From Streptomyces filamentosus (GTDB lineage Bacteria > Actinomycetota > Actinomycetes > Streptomycetales > Streptomycetaceae), in the NCBI RefSeq assembly GCF_014654895.1, contig NZ_BNBE01000001.1, positions 2,951,001 to 3,015,000 of the forward strand: DNA of 64,000 nt. Direction: 5' to 3'. The notes under the pieces are model-generated. The model did no database searches, was not told the DNA's origin, and worked only from the letters and a program-made list of their open reading frames with translations. This document shows, in pieces, positions 58,855 to 64,000 of the stretch (positions are counted from its first letter, which is position 1; every line of letters starts with the position of its first letter). A program made the position numbers and the translations under genes.

Positions 58855-61698
58855 TTGTCCCCGACCAGCGAGACCGCACACGGCGGCCGCCGACTCGTCA
58901 TCGTCGAGTCGCCTGCCAAGGCGAAGACGATCAAGGGCTACCTCGGCCCCGGCTACGTCGTCGAGGCGAGCGTCGGGCACATCCGTGACCTCCCCAGCGG
59001 CGCCGCCGAGGTGCCGGAGAAGTACACCGGCGAGGTGCGCCGCCTCGGCGTCGACGTCGAGCACGACTTCCAGCCCATCTACGTCGTCAACGCGGACAAG
59101 CGGGCGCAGGTCAAGAAGCTCAAGGACCTGCTGGCCGAGTCCGACGAGCTCTTCCTCGCCACCGATGAGGACCGCGAGGGCGAGGCCATCGCGTGGCACC
59201 TCCAGGAAGTCCTCAAGCCCAAGGTCCCCGTCCACCGGATGGTCTTCCACGAGATCACCAAGGACGCCATCCAGGCCGCCGTCGCCAACCCGCGCGAGCT
59301 GAACAAGCGGATGGTCGACGCCCAGGAGACCCGCCGCATCCTCGACCGCCTCTACGGCTACGAGGTCTCGCCGGTCCTGTGGAAGAAGGTCATGCGCGGC
59401 CTCTCCGCCGGCCGCGTGCAGTCCGTCGCCACCCGGCTCGTCGTCGAGCGCGAGCGCGAGCGCATCGCCTTCCGCTCCGCCGAGTACTGGGACCTCACCG
59501 GCACCTTCTCCACCGGCCGCGCCGGCGACCCGAGCGACCCCTCCTCCCTCACCGCCCGCCTCGCCGCGGTCGACGGCAAGCGCGTCGCGCAGGGCCGCGA
59601 CTTCGGCGCCGACGGCCGGCTGAAGAGCGAGGCCGTGCTCCACCTCGACGAGGCGAACGCCCGCGCGCTCGCGGCCTCCCTCGCCGACACCCGCTTCGCC
59701 GTCCGCTCGGTCGAGTCGAAGCCGTACCGCCGCTCCCCGTACGCCCCCTTCCGCACCACCACCCTCCAGCAGGAGGCCAGCCGCAAGCTCGGCTTCGGCG
59801 CGAAGGCGACCATGCAGGTGGCGCAGAAGCTGTACGAGAACGGCTTCATCACCTACATGCGTACGGACTCCACCGTGCTCTCCGACACCGCCGTGGCCGC
59901 CGCGCGCGCCCAGGTGACGCAGCTGTACGGCGCCGACTACCTGCCGGAGAAGCCGCGCGTCTACGCGGGCAAGGTCAAGAACGCCCAGGAGGCGCACGAG
60001 GCGATCCGGCCTTCGGGTGATCGTTTCCGCACCCCGGCGGAGACCGGTCTGACCGGCGACCAGTTCAAGCTGTACGAGCTCATCTGGAAGCGGACCGTCG
60101 CCTCCCAGATGAAGGACGCCACCGGCAACTCGGTCACCGTCAAGATCGGCGGCACCTCCGCCGACGGCCGCGACGCCGAGTTCTCGGCCTCCGGCAAGAC
60201 CATCACCTTCCACGGCTTCATGAAGGCGTACGTCGAGGGCGCCGACGACCCGAACGCGGAGCTCGACGACCGCGAGCGGCGCCTGCCGCAGGTCGCCGAG
60301 GGCGACGCGCTCGCCGCCGAGGAGATCACCGCCGACGGCCACGCCACCAAGCCGCCCGCCCGCTACACCGAGGCCACCCTGGTCAAGGAGCTGGAAGAGC
60401 GCGAGATCGGCCGCCCGTCGACGTACGCCTCGATCATCGGCACCATCCTCGACCGCGGCTACGTCTTCAAGAAGGGCACGGCCCTCGTGCCGTCCTTCCT
60501 CTCCTTCGCCGTGGTCAACCTGCTGGAGAAGCACTTCGGCCGGCTCGTCGACTACGACTTCACCGCCAGGATGGAGGACGACCTCGACCGCATCGCCCGC
60601 GGCGAGGCCCAGTCCGTGCCGTGGCTGAGGCGCTTCTACTTCGGCGAGGGCGAGGGGGCCGCGACCGGCGGCGCCGCCGACGCCGGGAACGGCGACGGCG
60701 ACCACCTCGGCGGCCTCAAGGAACTCGTCACCGACCTCGGCGCCATCGACGCCCGCGAGATCTCCTCCTTCCCCGTCGGCGACGGCATCGTGCTCCGCGT
60801 CGGCCGCTACGGCGCCTACGTCGAGCGCGGCGAGCGGGAGCAGGAGGGCTACCAGAAGGCCGACGTCCCCGAGGACCTCGCGCCCGACGAGCTCACCGTG
60901 GAGTACGCCGAGGAGCTGCTCGCCAAGCCGAGCGGCGACTTCGAGCTGGGCACCGACCCGGTCAGCGGCCACCAGATCGTCGCCAAGGCCGGCCGGTACG
61001 GCCCGTACGTCACCGAGATCCTCCCCGAGGACACCCCGAAGACCGGCAAGAACGCGGTCAAGCCGCGCACCGCCTCCCTCTTCAAGACGATGTCCCTGGA
61101 CACCGTCACCCTGGAGGAGGCCCTCCAGCTCATGTCGCTGCCGCGCGTGGTCGGCACCGACGCCGAGGGCGTCGAGATCACCGCGCAGAACGGCCGCTAC
61201 GGCCCGTACCTCAAGAAGGGCACCGACTCCCGGTCCCTGACCAGCGAGGACCAGCTCTTCAGCATCACGCTGGAGGAGGCCCTCGCGATCTACGCCCAGC
61301 CCAAGCAGCGGGGCCGGGCCGCCGCCAAGCCGCCGCTGAAGGAGCTCGGCACCGACCCCGTCAGCGAGAAGCCCGTGGTCGTCAAGGACGGCCGCTTCGG
61401 CCCGTACGTGACGGACGGCGAGACCAACGCGACCCTGCGCACCGGCGACAGCGTCGAGACGATCACGCCCGAGCGCGGCTACGAGCTGCTGGCCGAGAAG
61501 CGCGCCAAGGCCCCGGCGAAGAAGACCGCCAAGAAGGCCCCGGCGAAGAAGACCGCGGCCAAGAAGACGGCGGCGAAGAAGACGGCCGCGAAGACCACCG
61601 CGGCCAAGAAGACGGCCGCCAAGAAGACCACGACGGCGGCCAGGAAGACCACCGCCGCCACCGCTGCCAAGAAGGCCGCGTCGGCGAAGCCGGAGTAG
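58855..61698 (+). CDS. topA: DNA topoisomerase I with Lys-rich tail
   Basis: Relaxes negative supercoils. 947 residues from TTG 58855, chosen because MSPTSETA followed by GGRRLVIVESPAKAKTIKG matches the remembered S. coelicolor start. Toprim domain VIVESPAKAKTIKG and FLATDEDREGEAIAWHL (DxDxE metal site); catalytic Tyr334 in GFITYMRTDS; SAGRVQSVATRLV. Beyond about residue 720 come actinobacterial topo C-terminal repeats (RYGPYV units, at least four), then about 55 residues of AKKTAAKK repeats, which in Streptomyces TopA increase processivity. No zinc fingers. Confidence 0.97.
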   Translation: MSPTSETAHGGRRLVIVESPAKAKTIKGYLGPGYVVEASVGHIRDLPSGAAEVPEKYTGEVRRLGVDVEHDFQPIYVVNADKRAQVKKLKDLLAESDELFLATDEDREGEAIAWHLQEVLKPKVPVHRMVFHEITKDAIQAAVANPRELNKRMVDAQETRRILDRLYGYEVSPVLWKKVMRGLSAGRVQSVATRLVVERERERIAFRSAEYWDLTGTFSTGRAGDPSDPSSLTARLAAVDGKRVAQGRDFGADGRLKSEAVLHLDEANARALAASLADTRFAVRSVESKPYRRSPYAPFRTTTLQQEASRKLGFGAKATMQVAQKLYENGFITYMRTDSTVLSDTAVAAARAQVTQLYGADYLPEKPRVYAGKVKNAQEAHEAIRPSGDRFRTPAETGLTGDQFKLYELIWKRTVASQMKDATGNSVTVKIGGTSADGRDAEFSASGKTITFHGFMKAYVEGADDPNAELDDRERRLPQVAEGDALAAEEITADGHATKPPARYTEATLVKELEEREIGRPSTYASIIGTILDRGYVFKKGTALVPSFLSFAVVNLLEKHFGRLVDYDFTARMEDDLDRIARGEAQSVPWLRRFYFGEGEGAATGGAADAGNGDGDHLGGLKELVTDLGAIDAREISSFPVGDGIVLRVGRYGAYVERGEREQEGYQKADVPEDLAPDELTVEYAEELLAKPSGDFELGTDPVSGHQIVAKAGRYGPYVTEILPEDTPKTGKNAVKPRTASLFKTMSLDTVTLEEALQLMSLPRVVGTDAEGVEITAQNGRYGPYLKKGTDSRSLTSEDQLFSITLEEALAIYAQPKQRGRAAAKPPLKELGTDPVSEKPVVVKDGRFGPYVTDGETNATLRTGDSVETITPERGYELLAEKRAKAPAKKTAKKAPAKKTAAKKTAAKKTAAKTTAAKKTAAKKTTTAARKTTAATAAKKAASAKPE

Positions 61699-61719
61699 TC
61701 CCGGCCGCACGGGGCAGCG

Positions 61720-61753
61720 GGGAAGGGCAGGGGCGGACGCTCCTGCCCTTCCC
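61720..61753 (+). terminator. topA terminator
   Basis: 12-bp perfect stem GGGAAGGGCAGG / CCTGCCCTTCCC with a 10-base loop, 21 bases after the topA stop. Confidence 0.85.
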
Positions 61754-61807
61754 ACGTTTGTTCGGCTGTGGACCCGGTGGGCAGGGCCGTCCGGATAGGG
61801 TGGACGG

Positions 61808-64000
61808 ATGACGCGAGCAGAGCAGCCAGAGCTTCTGGGCGACTCCCAAGCCGCACCCGCCCCCGGCGCCGCCCCCGTCTTCGACGCGGCCCTCGTCGCG
61901 GATTCCCGGGAGCGCGCCGTGAAGGCCCTCGTACGCCACCAGCCGCTGCGCCGGCTGTGGAGCGCACAGGTCGTCGGCGGCGTCGGCGACGCCCTCGCCC
62001 TCCTCGTCCTCGTCCTCCTCGGCCTCCAGGCCGCGACGGGCACGGACGCCTTCGGCGGCGGCTCCCGCGGCCTCGCCTTCACCGTGGCCGCCGTCGTCGG
62101 CGCCCGGCTGCTCGCCACCGTCCTCTTCGGCGCCGTCCTGCTCGGCCCGCTCACCGTCCTCACCGCGCCCGGCGCCGCCCTCGACCGGCGGTGGACCATG
62201 ATCGGCGCCGACGGGCTGCGGATCGCGCTCCTCGTCGTCGCCCCCCTGTGGATCGACTGGGTCCCCGGCAGCGCCCTGTGGTTCGTGCTCGGCACCGTCT
62301 TCCTGACCGGTGCCGCCGAGCGCCTCTGGACGGTCTGCCGCGACGGCGCCGCGCCCGCGCTGCTGCCCGCCGCGCCCGTCGAGGGCGACGCGGTCCGGCC
62401 GCTCCCCGACCACCTCGGCGCCCTGCGCACCCTCACCCAGCGCACCGCCTTCCTCGCCGTCCCGGCCGCCGCCGCCGTCCTGCTCGCCGCCACCCTGGTC
62501 GGCAACCTGCTGGGCTCCGGCATCGACTGGTTCTCGCTCCACCAGGCCGCCCTCGGCTCGTACGCCGCCGCCGGCCTCTTCGCCGCCTCCGTCAGCGTCC
62601 TCGCCCCGATGACGCTGCCCGGCGGCCGGACCCCGCGCCCCCGCTCGCCGCTGGAGGGGCTGCGCCGCCCCGCCGGCGACAAGGGCCGCACCGGAGCCGT
62701 ACCGCTGCTCGTCCTGGCCTGCGCCACCGTCGCCGGCGCCGTCGCCGCGGCCGCCTCGCTCGCCGCGCTGCACGCCTTCGACCTCGGCGGCGGGCCCGTC
62801 ACCTACGCGCTGCTCGTCCTCGCGCTCGCCGGGACCACCGCCCTCGGCATCCGCACGGCCCGCTCCGTCCTCCCGGTGCTCTCCCGGCGCCGGCTGCTCG
62901 CCCTCGCCGTCGCCGTCACCGGCGTCGCCCTGATCGCCGTCGGCCTCGTGCCCGACACCGCGACGGTGCTGCTGCTCGCCGCCCTCGCCGGATACGCGGC
63001 GGGCGTCGCCGCCAACACCGGTCACGTCCTGATCGACCAGGAGACCGAGGAGCCGGGCCGGGAGCGCACCACCGCCCACCTCCAGGCCACCGCGCGCGTG
63101 GGCATCGCCGTGGGCGCGCTCGCCGCCCCGCTGCTCGCCGCCCTGATCGGCCCGCACCGGCTCGTCTCCGACTCCGGGGCCTTCGTCTTCGACCACGGCG
63201 GCGCCGCCTTCACCCTCGCCCTCGTCGGCGCCCTGCTGCTGCCCGTCGCCGCGCTCGTCCTCGCGAAGACCGACGACCGCGCGGGCGTGCCGCTCCGCCG
63301 CGACCTGCGCGACGCGCTGCGCGGCGCCGACCCGGCCCAGGCCCCGTCCGCGACCGGTTTCTTCATCGCCCTGGAGGGCGGCGACGGCGCCGGCAAGTCC
63401 ACTCAGGTCCAGGCGCTCGCCGACTGGATCCGCGCCAAGGGCCACGAGGTCGTCGTCACCCGCGAGCCCGGCGCCACCCCCATCGGCAAGCGGCTCCGCT
63501 CGATCCTGCTCGACGTCTCCTCGGCCGGGCTCTCGAACCGCGCCGAGGCGCTGCTGTACGCCGCCGACCGCGCCGAGCACGTCGACTCCCTGGTCCGGCC
63601 CGCCCTGGAGCGGGGCGCCATCGTCATCTCCGACCGGTACATCGACTCGTCCGTCGCCTACCAGGGCGCGGGCCGCGACCTGTCGCCGACCGAGATCGCC
63701 CGCATCTCCCGCTGGGCCACCGGCGGCCTCGTGCCGAACCTGACCGTCCTCCTCGACGTCTCCCCGGAGACCGCCCGGGAGCGGTTCACCGAGGCGCCGG
63801 ACCGGCTGGAGTCGGAGCCCCCGGAGTTCCACGCACGCGTGCGGGCCGGATTCCTCGCCCTCGCCGCCGCCGACCCCTCGCGCTACCTCGTCGTCGACGC
63901 CGGGCAGGAGCCCGAGGCCGTCACCACCGTCGTGCGCCACCGGCTCGACCGGATGCTGCCGCTCTCCGAGGCCGAGGTGAAGGCCGCGGAGGAGGCCCGC
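61808..64000 (+). CDS. tmk: Polytopic membrane domain-dTMP kinase fusion, 5' part (3' end outside window)
   Basis: 731 codons open to the window end, from ATG 61808 (no ideal ribosome site). Residues about 45-500 are an MFS-like membrane domain with around 12 helices (RLWSAQVVGGVGDALALLVL at the start). The dTMP kinase domain begins near residue 518: FIALEGGDGAGKSTQVQALA (P-loop), VVTREPGATPIGK, ISDRYIDSSVAYQGAGR (DR motif) and LTVLLDVSPETARERF. It phosphorylates dTMP to dTDP. Fusion of tmk to a transporter-like domain is what I recall for SCO3542. The end, probably with a disordered tail, lies beyond the window. Confidence 0.93.
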   Translation, partial: MTRAEQPELLGDSQAAPAPGAAPVFDAALVADSRERAVKALVRHQPLRRLWSAQVVGGVGDALALLVLVLLGLQAATGTDAFGGGSRGLAFTVAAVVGARLLATVLFGAVLLGPLTVLTAPGAALDRRWTMIGADGLRIALLVVAPLWIDWVPGSALWFVLGTVFLTGAAERLWTVCRDGAAPALLPAAPVEGDAVRPLPDHLGALRTLTQRTAFLAVPAAAAVLLAATLVGNLLGSGIDWFSLHQAALGSYAAAGLFAASVSVLAPMTLPGGRTPRPRSPLEGLRRPAGDKGRTGAVPLLVLACATVAGAVAAAASLAALHAFDLGGGPVTYALLVLALAGTTALGIRTARSVLPVLSRRRLLALAVAVTGVALIAVGLVPDTATVLLLAALAGYAAGVAANTGHVLIDQETEEPGRERTTAHLQATARVGIAVGALAAPLLAALIGPHRLVSDSGAFVFDHGGAAFTLALVGALLLPVAALVLAKTDDRAGVPLRRDLRDALRGADPAQAPSATGFFIALEGGDGAGKSTQVQALADWIRAKGHEVVVTREPGATPIGKRLRSILLDVSSAGLSNRAEALLYAADRAEHVDSLVRPALERGAIVISDRYIDSSVAYQGAGRDLSPTEIARISRWATGGLVPNLTVLLDVSPETARERFTEAPDRLESEPPEFHARVRAGFLALAAADPSRYLVVDAGQEPEAVTTVVRHRLDRMLPLSEAEVKAAEEAR

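Noticed and set aside
58717..62802. 1361-residue open frame antisense to topA and tmk
   Set aside because: Low-complexity Gly/Arg/Val product with no motif; the plus strand carries complete topA and tmk.

Overview
The window is a contiguous piece of a Streptomyces-type chromosome. The evidence is the very high G+C with G/C at almost every third codon position, many GTG/TTG starts, 4-nt start/stop overlaps, and Streptomyces developmental genes (wblA, bldG and its anti-sigma partner, crp, an ssd/tad locus, topA, a membrane-fused tmk). Gene order matches, as I remember it, the S. coelicolor core block running from ask (SCO3615) down to tmk (SCO3542). This is conserved core rather than an accessory island: I see no insertion sequence, prophage, integrase or CRISPR array.

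Layout. 1-3.3 kb: 3' end of aspartokinase, then an ECF sigma factor translationally coupled to a membrane protein that looks like its anti-sigma factor, closed by an 80-bp perfect palindrome. 3.3-14.7 kb: SURF1, a DUF6191 protein, a TPR protein resembling the C-terminal half of a STAND regulator, a YdcF protein, a Ser/Thr kinase, a glycosyltransferase, an alpha/beta hydrolase, an NfeD-flotillin pair, a PucR regulator and tRNA-Pro(CGG). 14.9-27.3 kb: a Pr6Pr membrane protein, a phosphoesterase, a YqeY protein, a bifunctional penicillin-binding protein divergent from wblA, two coupled ArsA-type ATPases, a coupled DUF4177-RidA pair, a coupled NUDIX-MBL pair, an SPFH protein and crp. 27.5-41.8 kb: nth with a histone-H1-like tail, CoA pyrophosphatase, a MarP-like protease, a hydrolase-holin pair, nhaA, acetyl-CoA synthetase with a DasR-like site upstream, a SulP-carbonic anhydrase fusion divergent from a deacetylase lipoprotein, and a CooC-like ATPase whose 3' end is partly duplicated downstream. 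41.8-49.7 kb: a degenerate Fic protein, a HAD phosphatase, a 6C RNA, then the ssd-tadA-tadB-tadC-pilin-TadE-like pilus/secretion operon. 49.6-64 kb: a DECH helicase convergent with the last tad gene, bldG and its partner kinase, a proton pyrophosphatase, a lipoprotein, a methyltransferase, topA and a polytopic membrane-dTMP kinase fusion cut by the window end.

Themes. Developmental control: WblA, BldG with its partner, Crp, a BldD-like box before ssd, and 6C. Envelope: PBP, Tad apparatus, flotillin, deacetylase. DNA maintenance: Nth, DECH helicase, topoisomerase I. Acetate/CO2 metabolism: Acs, SulP-carbonic anhydrase. Less expected signals include the BldD-like box beside the 6C RNA, the DasR-like element before acs, a base-composition anomaly with a U-tailed hairpin at 42.7-42.85 kb, the duplicated CooC 3' end, and many short tandem arrays between genes.

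All family assignments are by eye; no database search was run.
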